Shown one piece after another: positions 1-10,649 of a DNA stretch of 64,000 nucleotides. The notes beneath the pieces were generated by a model, which had not been told where the DNA came from, did not search any database, and saw nothing but the letters and a program-made list of their open reading frames with translations. Position numbers and translations under genes: made by a program. Origin of the DNA: Flammula alnicola. Taxonomy: Eukaryota; Basidiomycota; Agaricomycetes; Agaricales; Strophariaceae. The stretch spans positions 248,001-312,000 of the forward strand of contig JADNRV010000032.1 of NCBI GenBank assembly GCA_015499995.1, read 5' to 3'. The number at the start of each line of letters is the position of its first letter. The stretch's first letter is position 1.

Positions 1-1236
1 ATGTGTTTCAGGCGTCGTTGCGGTCTGATAACAGAACACTTGGTTGTCCTGTTTGGCGATGTCAGGAAATTCCAGCGACAACTAGCCCAAGAAACTTACC
101 GCATTATCTACAGCGTCATGCAAAAAACTAAATGGCACAGGCACGGTATCTCCGACTTGCCTTTCCAAGCCAGTGAAATCGATAGTATTGCCGTCAAGTC
201 GTGCAGGAGTTCCAGTTTGTAACCGGCCAAGCTTGAAACCGGCAGCATTTAGAGACGCTGATAGACCAACTGAAGGTGCATCGCCGAGCCTACCAGCGGG
301 AAATCGCTTCAATCCTATTTAAATGTATTCAGAGCAAGTCATTCCGAGAGAAAGCTGTAATCACCCATATGGATTTCTCCCGACAAGAACGTTCCAGTAC
401 ATACAACAACCTGAGAACAGTGGATGATATCCTTATTTTCTGGCAGACTGTGAATATATGCGCCCATTCCGAAATAAAAAGCTAATAAAAAGCTTTACTA
501 ACCTAATTTAACCCCAGTAACCTTCCCCCATGGGTTATCTGAGTCCGGGTCGAATATTAAGTCGAACACACTTCCTGCACGAACGTCAAGGCCCGGATAG
601 TCGAACAAAAGCTTTTGCATGTTTTCTTTGTATAGTTGGCGGTCAATTTGAGCTCGAGGACCCTGCAAAATATCAGCAACAGCAAGATGTGTTGCCTGAG
701 GAAGGCGTTACCCAGACGGCCGCTCCTTTGGATCGGTTGAGGATTTGGAACTGAATTCCGGCTTGTCTTAAGAAAATATTAGCTTTAAATTATGTGCAGT
801 ATTGCTTGTATATACCAGCAACACGACCCATTAGCCCATCCAGTGCGTCAACTTCCCGAACCAGTGTCCCTTTCCCAACACCTCCGATAGAGGGATTACA
901 CGAGAGTTCACCAACGGTTTCCAGTTTCTGCGTTAATAGGACTGTCTTCGCTCCTCTTCGCGCCGCCCCAGCAGCTGCTTCGCAGCCGGCATGTCCACCG
1001 CCAATAACACAAACTAAGGAGAATAAGTGCATGGGTCGAACAGTTTCGAATGTTACCACTGACCATCGTAATGCGGCACTGCTGATGATGTAGAGTAGAG
1101 ACGAGATATTGCGCGTCTTATGCAGGCTGTGTGTCGTGGAAGAAGCATTCCCAGCACGATGTGAGGCCTTGAGATCTAGAGACCTTGAGTTGGAGGACGG
1201 ACGAAAGAGCGCGTAAATTATTCGTGCCAGGAACAT
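1..1236 (-). CDS. MTO1: MTO1/GidA, mitochondrial tRNA uridine-5 carboxymethylaminomethyl-modification enzyme (5' part, runs off left edge)
   Basis: MTO1 is the FAD-binding partner of MSS1/GTPBP3 that modifies the wobble uridine of mitochondrial tRNAs. On the minus strand an ATG at 1236 opens a basic leader of mitochondrial-presequence type. After an intron comes the dinucleotide-binding motif [12 protein letters not shown] (about 1015-975), then [21 protein letters not shown]. Further exons follow near 770-710 ([18 protein letters not shown]) and 660-500 ([20 protein letters not shown]), then [11 protein letters not shown] (about 400-370) and [13 protein letters not shown] (about 290-250). 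This order and spacing is that of GidA/MTO1. The remaining FAD and tRNA-binding parts lie left of base 1. Exact splice sites between 1236 and 1018 were not settled. Family assignment is secure. Confidence 0.92.
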
Positions 1237-1266
1237 TGCTTGGCAGCAGAGCTTAGTCAGCGATGG

Positions 1267-1490
1267 CTATGGTTTTTTCGAATTTTCAAGTTCTTCGCGT
1301 CTCACCACAACCGCGAAGAGCGCGAAGTACAATATGTTGAGTGCACCGCTGCGCAACCATGTCTCTGGAGACATATCTACATACAACTCGTGGGCCACGA
1401 AACGCATCCCTATTCCACCAGCAAGGATCCGAAACTCATTCTCAGTGATCGCCATCATTACCAGTGCAACCCGCTAAGTAACTTGTAAGC
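1267..1490 (-). pseudogene. possible C-terminal exon fragment of a membrane protein
   Basis: A 63-codon minus-strand frame ends 30 nt before the MTO1 start codon. It can be extended upstream to an acceptor-like cttag near 1482. It encodes a plausible membrane segment (GALNILYFALFAVVVRR) and a charged tail (EELENSKKP). Upstream exons of such a gene would have to overlap the plus-strand membrane-protein gene at 1588-2679, so a complete gene cannot be accommodated. It may be a leftover 3' exon, a tiny membrane protein or chance. No family was recognised. Confidence 0.25.
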
Positions 1491-1587
1491 CTCAGCCTAA
1501 GCGCACTGCCCTAGTTCTTGCTTTATATGCTGATACCTTTTTAGGATCATATCCCCTTTGCTCCCATTTATTTTCACCGGCGACTAG

Positions 1588-2679
1588 TATTTCTTTCTAA
1601 CGACGTTCGACCTGGTTGCCTTCGTACCATACAATATTAATGTGCTCGACTGGGAATCCTTCTATCATCGGTACCTATATCCATTCCTCTTCAACCAACA
1701 TATATGGCTGACGGCTTGCTCAGGGATCGGTATTCGCGTATCTGTCTATACTCAAGCTCTCATCGCACCGATAGCTCTCTACGCTCAATATTGGAAATAC
1801 GGGGAGTTGAACCATCCGGACGTTATCGTCTCCATCTTCGACGATATTGCCGAAAAGATATTCCTGCTCGGGGCTGGGCTGCTGACGACGGCTATTATTC
1901 ACGCCAAATCGATCGAAGGCCTCACACCTCTTCAGGTCTTTTTGGTACTCAACTTGGGGTGGATTATCAACACAACATTGCTTCTTCTCCATATTGCGAC
2001 CTATCCACTTCAATGGAAAGGCCCTTGTCCGGGATCAGATCGGCAACGGAGAGAAGCAGAACGTATTCAACAGCTTCGTGGCTATTGGAACATCTTGCCT
2101 TGTGGATTTACCGTTCACTCTCTTTTCATGTCGGCATTCGGCCTGTGGTTCTGGTTAAATCCCAGCGCGTTTGACCAGAATTTGTCTTCCACCCTCGTAG
2201 ATGGCCCAAATTGCGACCCTCTCACATATTATTGGATCAAGCGTATTCCACTTCACACATCTTCCCTCCGCAAGTTCTCGTTGGCTATTTACTCAATTTC
2301 AGTGATTCCAGGCGTCAGTTTAGTTTTTCACGCACTGGTCGCATTAGCCATCCCAACAGGAATCGCGATAACCGTGATGTTCGCCGTCCCAGATTGGCAT
2401 CAAAGACAGTTCAAATACGTGATCCACGCGATTGTCCTTTTCTGCTTCATGGCACAACCAATATACTTCACCGCGTCCACGGAGTCGACAATTGCAGCAA
2501 ACACTGTGTTGAGTGGTGCGGAGATCGGAAAGGATTGGACCTTGGGTGACACTTTGGCTATTCTTCTTGCTTTAACTTCTGTGTGGTCAATGGCAACCTC
2601 CACAAGAGATCATGGAGAGGAAAAGAAGGCGAACTCGGAGCAAGAATGCATGCGGCGGACATCGCAGATTCGGGTCTGA
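1588..2679 (+). CDS. multi-pass membrane protein of a basidiomycete-expanded uncharacterised family (5' exon unresolved)
   Basis: The open frame continues back from the first in-frame GTG at 1642 to an acceptor-type ctag at 1584-1587, giving YFFLTTFDLVAFVPYN before NINVLDWESFYHRYLYPF. The only nearby ATG (1640) is out of frame, so a short upstream exon must carry the start; it was not identified. The protein has the block FNQHIWLTACSGIGIRVSVY followed by about six to seven hydrophobic helices (for example IFLLGAGLLTTAIIHA, VFLVLNLGWIINTTLLLLHI, SLVFHALVALAIPTG, FKYVIHAIVLFCFMAQPIYF) and a charged tail. This arrangement resembles an uncharacterised membrane family common in Agaricomycetes. No function is known. 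The C-terminal 30 residues are low-complexity and the stop at 2677-2679 is accepted as found. Confidence 0.7.
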   Translation, partial: YFFLTTFDLVAFVPYNINVLDWESFYHRYLYPFLFNQHIWLTACSGIGIRVSVYTQALIAPIALYAQYWKYGELNHPDVIVSIFDDIAEKIFLLGAGLLTTAIIHAKSIEGLTPLQVFLVLNLGWIINTTLLLLHIATYPLQWKGPCPGSDRQRREAERIQQLRGYWNILPCGFTVHSLFMSAFGLWFWLNPSAFDQNLSSTLVDGPNCDPLTYYWIKRIPLHTSSLRKFSLAIYSISVIPGVSLVFHALVALAIPTGIAITVMFAVPDWHQRQFKYVIHAIVLFCFMAQPIYFTASTESTIAANTVLSGAEIGKDWTLGDTLAILLALTSVWSMATSTRDHGEEKKANSEQECMRRTSQIRV

Positions 2680-3268
2680 ACATACAAAAGGAACGTCGGG
2701 GAAGGGAAACGGACAATATGTACATTGGGAAGATGGGGACAGCAGAGGTATCACCATTAGTCCTTCCAGTCATCCCATACTTACATCCTGAAGCATAATG
2801 GTACGATTTCGGAATTCGGATATCACTGCTACGAATCTCCTATTGCTATAAAGAGGAGCCTTGCAAATAGGTGAATTTATCATGCCCATTACCAGTCACT
2901 TGTGGAAAACCAGCGAAGATTGCGAGGAAGGGAGAGCGACGGATCAAGCGGACAATTGTTCGGAGAAAACATCCGTCACCGTGGGAAAGTTATATTTTAT
3001 ATACGCTGGTGTCATCATGGCGGAGTTGTCAAGTAAATAGTCACCACTTGCCCAGTACTTCGTGCCAAATATTCTCGCAATAGCTTACAAGGTACCACAC
3101 TGAACACCTCAACTTTCCCTCGAATAGCTGAAGAGTTCAAAGGAGAATAGGACAAGGATCGCTTACATTATAACTCCGAGGGTATTTCCAACGCTGCTTC
3201 TTCCGCCCCACGGCTAGACTAACAGAAGCCACAACATATATTTGAAGGTGTAGGAACTCGAGTTCGGA
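2680..3268. other. intergenic region, no gene seen
   Basis: About 590 bases between the membrane-protein gene and an F-box relic. Only short frames without family resemblance were seen. It presumably holds the 3' UTR of the former and the promoter remnant of the latter. Confidence 0.6.
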
Positions 3269-4510
3269 ATGGCCTCTTCCTCACAATGTGGTCCCTCCAA
3301 CGGACTCCTCCGGGATGGACACATCGTCGAAAATGGAACGTCACTTCTCCAATCCGACGGTTTGAGTGCCACAGGACTGACGAGCTTTCCAAATTTAAAA
3401 CTGTTTCAAATGGACACCGAAATCGCAGTTATGGAATCTCTTATCGATAACCTCCGTCGACGGCGAGCATCCACTTCAAAACGGAGAAACCAATATGCCC
3501 GTATATCATGTTTGCCTCCCGAAATTCTGTCCGAAATTTTTGTCGCCGCTCTTGATGCAGAGGCTCCTATATGATTTCCAATCCATCGAGGCGACGACTC
3601 TTCCCCTTGTCCTTGGACAAGTTTGCTCAGAATGGAGAGGCATTGCTTGGAGCTTGTCTGAAATATGGGCATCCTTTCATTGTCGCGTGTCGAAGAAGAA
3701 ATCTCAAGGCAGGCCGTGATCCTGTCGGAGTGGCTGTCCCGTTCGGACCGACGCCTACTTTCGGTACGAATTTCTTTCGACGACGAGGACGCGTGGAGGG
3801 ATAAAAATGCTTCTACAACCTTACTTGACGCCTTGGTCCCTCATTGCCACAGATTGCGACATCTCGACCTCGTTCTCCCAGAGGCATGGTACGACAAATT
3901 TTCCAGGTCCGAAGAAATCTGGAAAACCTTGAATTTCTGTCAATACGCCCGCCAGGCTTCATTTTCGTCCTCAGAGAATCGATATGTTCTCCCAAGCAAC
4001 CCAGCTTCAGCGAATCTCCGTCTCGCATTACTACCTCCACGATGTTTCACTTCCCTGGTGTCAAATAACCAATGCGACTCTAGGAACTGCCTCAACAGAT
4101 GAAGGCATAGAGCTCCTCCGACGTTGCCCTAATTTAACATCCTGTCGGTTCGTGGACCTCAATCCTGTGGAGGCCAATTTACCGCCGATTCCATCGTCCA
4201 TCCTACACTGCGATCCCTTGACATCTCTTTAGATGCGTCGACTCCACATTTCAGTTCAATCCTTAATAAGTTGATATTGCCCGGCCTCCGCCATCTATCG
4301 GTGACGCTGCCCAAGGGACACATCGACCCAATTCCCTCAATTGAGGCGCTGATTAAGCGCTCCCTGTGTCCCCTAAGAACTGTCGACGTAATAGGACCTA
4401 CAATTCCAGAACAAGACATCATCGTGTTCCTCACGCGCACTGATTCTGTATCTCGACTTACGAATAAAGCGTCTACCCCAGATTCAGATTCAGATGCTGA
4501 GGAAGACTAG
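3269..4510 (+). pseudogene. F-box protein relic with several frameshifts
   Basis: The frame from 3269 encodes an N-terminal helix (AVMESLIDNLRRRR) and the start of an F-box (ISCLPPEILSEIFVAALDAE), then hits a stop at 3572. The homologous continuation (LPLVLGQVCSEWRGIAWSLS) lies in another frame, 3550-3660. The next block (VILSEWLSRSDRRLLSVRISF) returns to the first frame from 3665, then RNLENLEFLSIRPPGFIFVL is in a third frame. The later leucine-rich part (IELLRRCPNLTSCRFVDLNP) and the end (GLRHLSVTLPKG) are in further frames. No GT-AG intron explains these switches; each looks like a one- or two-base indel. At least four lesions argue for a dead gene, though assembly error cannot be excluded. 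The order matches basidiomycete F-box/LRR proteins of roughly 400-500 residues. Confidence 0.75.
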
Positions 4511-4789
4511 ATCCCTACTTCTCTTGATGTTGCTTCCTATAATCATTTTTGTAATCTGCATCAGTGGGGTGTTATTTGTTAGGACTGCACATCCGTTATT
4601 AAGATTGCTCCAGTCCTGCCCGTCCCTCCTTCGTATGTTCGAGTCTGAGCAAGGAAAACTTCACTGGTCACTGGGAAATCCAGAGCGATGCCAGCCCTGT
4701 TTCCCTCGTTTCGCTGAGGTATTTTTCGAACCTTTATGTCGTGGTACACTCACGGACATGTAGAGCATCAGAGAGTCAATTGGTTGATC

Positions 4790-6855
4790 ATTGCAAGTTC
4801 CAATTTAGCTAATTTAGAGTCGGGTCCAAGTACCGCACGTAGCGACTTTCAGAATATAACCATATGACATATACAGACCAGGGAGGAAGGGAAAGGAAGG
4901 TATGCTGAACGGGTTCAAGAATAAGCAAAGCTTAAAGGTCCGTTCTTTAAGGCTGTTAGGTGATAGACACCTTGCACAAAAGAATCAGTGGTATCCGTTG
5001 GAAACACTTCATAGTTGACAGGCGTGCTTTTTACCGGAAGTCCTCCAATGGGTTTCCCGTCAATAGGGTCATCCATAATGTTCACAGCTTCGGCGGCATG
5101 CTTCATAAATTTATGGATATCGCCAGTTATTCGCTGAAAAATCGGCAAGTATCCGGAATTGACTGTCAACTTCTTAAGCTTTGGATATCCGTTCTTCTTT
5201 CGTTGCAATATGTATCCGGGGAGATGGAACCTATCATTGATGTCGAATGCTGTGCAAAGAAAATGCGAGAGTTTCGGGAAACGTGAGCGCCTGCTGAGAA
5301 CAGGGCATTTGCGAACTTTGCTGGCCCTCCTCTCCCATAGAGTTCGAGCTGCAGCAAGTGGTCCAGAGACTTGATGTAACGCAAGGTCTGCTGATCAGGC
5401 AAGGGGTCGATGGACAAAAGCAGCAGAGACTTGATCGACGTCCATCGTCCGATGATGCGTAGTAATGCATCACCATCCACAGATCCGAGGGTCGAGTGGT
5501 GTGCAGGGGGGTTCATTACATGGCGAGTCCTTGGACACTTGAGAATGTCTCGCAATATCAAAGCGTCCAACAAAGGAGCCGCCTCGATCATGTCCAGAAA
5601 GAGGGTGAAATGGTCGCCACAGGAAGTAACATTGAGGCCACGCAAGCGGGGTAAGTTGAGTCTGCGAAGCCTCTGCGGAGAGGATCTGCGAATAGTGACA
5701 ATAGCTTCATACACAATATTCTCTAGAGTGGCAGCGGTGGACTTGAGGATAGCATAGACGTCCTCCAAAGAGGGTGGGAAGACAGGTCGGTGAGTACCAA
5801 GATCAATGTAGTAAGGTGTGTCGGATTCCATTTGTCCATCTGAGTTTCCTGTCACGATGGGAGAAGGGATGAGAGAGGCATCATTAGGACGCGCAGGGCC
5901 TTTTCGAGAAACGTGAAGACCCCCGGTGCGAGACTGCATAAACAACCAAAACTCGTGCAGGTTTGGCATGTCGATGTCGTCTGCAAGTAGTGTGAGCCAC
6001 TGTAATCGGCTCTCATGAATTCAACCGAAGGAAGGCAAGTCGCGAATATGGTGCCGGTGTTCTTTAAGGATTTCCATCAGCTGGCCCGTTCATAGAAATG
6101 GTCAGTGCGATTGCGGTCGTAGACAACCACCGTTATCAACCATTGATGGCAGGGAAGAGGGGAAGCACCGGTTTCTGGAAGCCACCCTGCTCGACTCGGG
6201 GCCTCGTATCCAAATGACAGGTCGCCTTTTGCTTCGAATCTGATGCGCATTCGCGCCATAAGTAACAGATATGGTTTCCGGAAGTAGGGCGCGCATACGA
6301 TGCGATAATGCAAGGTCCTTTCAAACACATACTAGGATCTGTACCTCGAGGTGGTCAGTAATAACTCTAGTGGCAGTAAATAGGAGAGATGGATTACCGT
6401 AAGGCAAGTGGGCTGGAGAATCTTGAGCCCTGTGGCAATAGAGGTCTGCTCTTTTATACCCAACGGGTGGTGCGAGTGAGCCACAATGAAATATGTTTTC
6501 GCTTAGCCTTCAGCCGGGCCACATGAAACCTCAGGCCTCAGGCCTCAAGTTAGGACGAGTCATTCCACCAGTGGTGTTTGTCTAGATGAGGAAATAGATT
6601 AACGGCCTCCGTCTCGGTGGGCACGCTTACAATAACACAAAAGAAATGGCAATGTTCGAAGCTCCGGCCAGCCGCCAGTCAGTTCAATCAGATTGGCGAC
6701 CGGCATTCAACGGAGTCCAAGCGGAGAGTGGGTGGAACAATTTGGCCTGGGCCAGTAAAGCGACGAAAAAAATGCTATGCGCGTACACTCTTCCATCCTG
6801 GTCCCACTCACGCACTATGTCGAATGAAATAAGCCATTTGAGAGGTTCAATGATT
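4790..6855 (-). repeat. diverged segmental duplicate (partner at 55155-57165)
   Basis: Homology to the 55-57 kb block covers the F-box coding part and also flanking DNA. Both blocks have cctcttttata-type promoter sequence, gtctagatgaggaaat near the distal end, gggccagtaaag, and a final atttgagagg. Both also match downstream of the stop (caatttagct, gcacgtagc). Both copies point the same way. Differences are spread throughout, with small indels, so the duplication is not recent. Confidence 0.75.
4915..6330 (-). pseudogene. F-box/LRR-like protein, copy 1 of a dispersed pair, frameshifted
   Basis: Minus-strand frames here align block by block with the minus-strand frames at 55267-56690. Upstream part (6328-6077): an F-box-proximal region. 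Middle (5969 to about 5285): DMPNLHEFWLF, GLNVTSCGDHFTLFLDMIEA, VDGDALLRIIGRWTSIK and LLQLELYGRGGPAKFA. Tail (about 5280-4915): QRKKNGYPKLKKLTVNSGYL and DSFVQGVYHLTALK. A base is missing near 6000, where copy 2 reads FEWL, and frames switch again near 5275-5285 in a GGGAAA run. No intron signals fit. A TATAAAA box on the minus strand lies about 130 nt upstream of the first frame and is also present in copy 2. The F-box itself is not clear in either copy. Called a pseudogene because at least two lesions break it. Confidence 0.75.
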
Positions 6856-7288
6856 ATGTACTAAGTAAATTGACATGGACTTACCACCGGCTCCAGTGAG
6901 ATAAAAATAGTCGCACAAAAGGCTACCGGGGCCTGTTCAATCTACGTTACGGGAGGCCCAAGCGGCCCCAACGTCCAGGAATTGAGATATGCACGTATGT
7001 AAATGGCATGGGTTAATTGGGTTTGAACTTTGATGGCGGCTGGCTGTTGAGATTGTATGTTCGTGTTTATTAGTACTGGAGGTCCTACTTAGAAGCATTT
7101 CGGCATCCGTCTCTGCCAAGCGCACGCAACTTATCGACGTCGTTCCGGACGCGCTAGGACCCTGGGCCCTAAGTCTCCTTTGGTACGGGATGTTGGCCTT
7201 TCACGTATCCTCCTCCGGAAGTGTTTTAGAAAGTACTCACCACTGACATGCAGGGTCCATTTCGAAACCTTAATTTCACACACTCTCA
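6856..7288. other. intergenic, upstream of aldolase gene
   Basis: About 430 bases with no coding frame of note. It holds the promoter of the aldolase gene on the plus strand. Nothing else could be supported. Confidence 0.5.
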
Positions 7289-8520
7289 ATGGCTTTCGAA
7301 GGAAACCTCACCCTCAAATTCTCAACCGAGCAGAACGCGAACACTATGGAATTCTCGCCCAGACTTGGTAAGTCTCTGGCTCTAGTACTATACATGTTTG
7401 TTTATTGGTTCGGACTTTATTGACGCTTTTATCTAGCTATGATGCAAACATGGCCAGTGGCCTTGTCCGTGCTGCCGAACGCGCTCGCAGCCCCGCTATC
7501 CTTCAGCTCTTCCCTGTAACCCTTGCCTATGGCAAAGGTCCGTTCTTACAATTCTGCCTTAACGTGTGGGTTATCAGTTTATTTCAATCGTCTCCCATGC
7601 AGATAAATCATGCATTCACACAATATTTTGAGTACACAGTGCTCACCAGGCTTCTGTCCCTATATCCGTGCACCTTGACCATGCTACCGATCCAGAGCAC
7701 CTCGAACTTGCCCTGAGTCTCGCCGAACAGGGCATTGCTTTCGACAGCATCATGGTGGATGCCAGTCATGCTGATGTACGCAATCTCGTGGAAGTGATAC
7801 AATTGCTGATCCATTGATTTCAACAGACAGACGAAGAGAACATTGCAATCGCAAAGCCCTACGTGGAGGGGGCGCATAAGTGTGGGATTGCTGTTGAGGT
7901 AGAGCTCGGGCGCCTTGAGGGTGGCGAGGCGGGACTTCGCATGATCTCCGACGCAAAGCTCACCGATCCCGCAAAAGCTAAAGCGTTTATGGCTGGGTAA
8001 GCTTTCAAGCTTTCACCTCTCAGTCTTTCCTGTATTTATGTACTTACATAAATTTTAGCACCGGAGCTATCATCCTTGCGCCTAGCATTGGCAACCTCCA
8101 CGGTTCTTACATTAACCCACCCAACTTCCGTCAACAAATGTATGTATGTTTTATCTATGCCTTGGGAGATACGATTATAACCCGCTTTCATGATACAGCC
8201 TCAAAGACCTCCACGCTGAATTTAAAGGCAAAGTCCCTATCTGCCTTCACGGAACAGACCAACTCCCCGATGAGCTGTTCGTCGAGTGTATCAAAAACGG
8301 TGTTAGCAAAGTATGTTTCTGTCTATACTATTCAATTCAATCGAGACTAATATACTTTCAGATCAACGTGAACAGCTGGGGCCGCGATGTGTACGCCAAG
8401 TCGATCGGGGAGGGACTTCTGTCCAAGCCATTCCCTGATGCGGTTGAGGATGCGACGGAGGTCTTTGCCAAATCTTGCGAGCGCTTTTTCGCGCTTTTCG
8501 GGTCCAGTGGAAAGGCCTAG
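7289..8520 (+). CDS. class II ketose-bisphosphate (fructose/tagatose-bisphosphate type) aldolase; exon 1 lacks one base
   Basis: Seven exons fit by GT-AG signals and phase: 7289-7367, 7437-7565, 7640-7775, 7827-7996, 8059-8139, 8199-8310, 8362-8520. The product is about 288 residues, typical of GatY/FbaA-like enzymes that cleave ketose bisphosphates with a divalent metal. Visible family blocks: YDANMASGLVRAAERARSP, VHLDHATDPE (metal His and catalytic Asp region), VDASHADTDEENI, VEVELGRLEGGE, PSIGNLHGSY and CLHGTDQLPDE, then SKINVNSWGRD. The natural ATG at 7289 is followed by residues that continue into ILNRAEREHYGILAQT only if the AAA at 7316-7318 had one more A. As written, the ATG frame is lost after codon 10. 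The rest is intact, so this is either an assembly error or a very young null allele. Confidence 0.88.
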
Positions 8521-9083
8521 GTGTGGGTCAGGATTATATCCCTCAAATTTGTATTTGTATTGCCCAATTTGCTTTCAAATTTATTCGATGTCGTGTGCCT
8601 TCTTGACATTGTTAGCGGATCCGGACTGGCGTTAGTATTTGTTTTGCCCCGAAAGAATTACATGGAAAGGATGGCATAGCAGCCAAATATTCATGGGCAC
8701 GCCATTTTCTTTTGGTTTCTCACCCCGCCTGCTACCAACGCGCCTGATGATAGGCACAGTATTAAGCGCCCGTGATTGATACTTATTTACTACGGAATGT
8801 AAGGTTAAGGTTATCATAGATTTTGAAATTTCTGCACTGACGGCGCGTCCTACTGCGAGATCAAATTGACCTTGGCGTTGGTCGCACGTGGCGCGTCGTT
8901 AGTTAGGCAGTAAAATTCGTGAAAGGCAGTAGAATATAAGTGGAGTACACCAACTGCAATGAATTCAAACCACAGACGAGCTTATTTCAGGGAGGGAGTA
9001 AAGATTATTGCGAGGTGTATAATCGACTGCTTTCTTATGAAAGTCAATGGCTGACAGAAGTATAACATGGTCGTACGGCTGCC
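8521..9083. other. intergenic, 3' side of aldolase
   Basis: About 560 bases between convergent genes. AT-rich parts near 8540-8600 look like a 3' UTR. No further gene was seen. Confidence 0.5.
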
Positions 9084-10649
9084 CTAATCGCCAGCATCGC
9101 TCAACAATTTGCAACTTGATGCCTTGATCCAGGAGGGGCGACAATGACAAACGATATCTAGGTCGAGAGGACCCTTAATTTTCTCCAACAGTGAAACACG
9201 AAGAAAGTGTAGAGGCCTGCGGCTCGCAGTCTGAGCTTCAGACTCGTGAGGGAAGAATGGTGTGATAGTATCATGATCAAAGCCAGAAATCCTAGGAATG
9301 TTGTCCCAGGGGAAACGAGTGCCAATACACAACGATATCTAAGGCCTTGAGGTGCGGCAAAAAGATTTCGCTTTCCACACCCCGTTTGCTTACTGCGGAA
9401 GTGGAAAGAGAGAGTCGAGGTAAGTCACGTCCTCGCGATAGCATCGTAGAGTTAGTTGCTCCAGCGACAGCGTTGCTCGGAGGGCTTTGTTGAGCTCGTT
9501 GGGATCAACCAGTGCATCGTCCTGAAATAGCATCATGCTTTTCAAGCGACAGGAGGAGCGGGCAATGTGGGCGATAAGAATGTCAATTGGTAGTTCCTTG
9601 CGGATTTTCCAAATTTCCAGGGCTGGAAATGCCGTCCATGCAAGAAATGCGTTGATCATCTCGAATTCGAACGCACACGCTATGTCTAGGAAAGAGAGGC
9701 GACGATGAGGGATAATGGCTTGTGGTATCGGGAAGTCATCCGGTCCTCCTACAATTTCTACCAGAGTACAGTGGGTCATCTGCGGGGCTTTCTGGAGGAG
9801 TTCGAAACAATCATTAATCGAAAAGAAATGAGCAGTTACGTGCGTGAGGTTGTTCCATTCGATATCAATCTGGGCAATACCCAATTCCCATGTCTCCAAC
9901 TCCGCTGGACTAGTGCTCGCATTGAAGCTGATTTTCTCGGTAGGAAGCAGGTCGGGGTCCTCGATGTCGTGCGTAAAGAGGCGGAGCTTCAGGATTTTTA
10001 ACATCAAAGGTGTTTGAGAGCTGCAGCGCACACGCATCAGGATGCGCTTTGGGAGTCTCATATCAAGGTGTATCCAACGGCTGGAGCAAGCGACGACAGC
10101 ACTTATCAAAAGCTCGATATAAGGCTCATCCACCGAGGGTTCCGTCAACTCGGAGTTGGCGTGGAGGCGAATATATAATGGAAGTTGTCCTAGTACTAAG
10201 CCACTCTTGGACAAGTTTGGCCACGTGAATGTCCTCATGATACATGTCGATTGAGATGGATGTCCAAAGTTGGGGTGTCGACCAAGCAATAGTACGCCAA
10301 GTCTGACATACGGCATCAAGCTGCAATGGTGTGGTTGCAGGGGGACCGTGGTACTTCCGTACGCCGTATTTGTAGTCCACGTCCACTGGCAAAATTTCAT
10401 GAAAATATTGGATGCGATTTCAGAAGGAAATTTTGAGGAGAAAGGATCATGAACCTGATTTATCCTGCATCGAATGGGACGGCGCCTGGCCTTCAGTTTT
10501 GCAAGAAATCTCTCGACGTCGTGTATCTCATCCTCCAATGTGGCTGCCACCATGCACGGAAGGCATGCTTCTCCATTCACAATTGTGCATGGCCCTGGAA
10601 AATAATCCTGGTCGGTTTCGAAGCATCCAAAACACGAACACGCCATCAT
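9084..10649 (-). pseudogene. F-box protein relic with internal out-of-frame segment and early stop
   Basis: A 420-codon frame runs from an ATG at 10649 to a stop at 9390. It has an N-terminal helix (EDEIHDVERFLAKLKARRR), an F-box (KFPSEIASNIFMKF) and LRR-like C-terminal blocks. Between about 10380 and 10170 the F-box family sequence (LQLDAVCQTWRTIAWSTPQL, DIHVAKLVQEWLS) is in a different frame, and the long frame there is only open by chance. It rejoins family sequence at GQLPLYIRLHANSELTEPSV. After the stop at 9390 more homologous-looking sequence continues in other frames (FLPHLKALDIVVYW, FPWDNIPRISGF) to about 9084. So two compensating indels, a premature stop and another shift are seen. 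A gene finder would accept the 419-residue product, but about 70 of its residues are not native. Confidence 0.72.
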
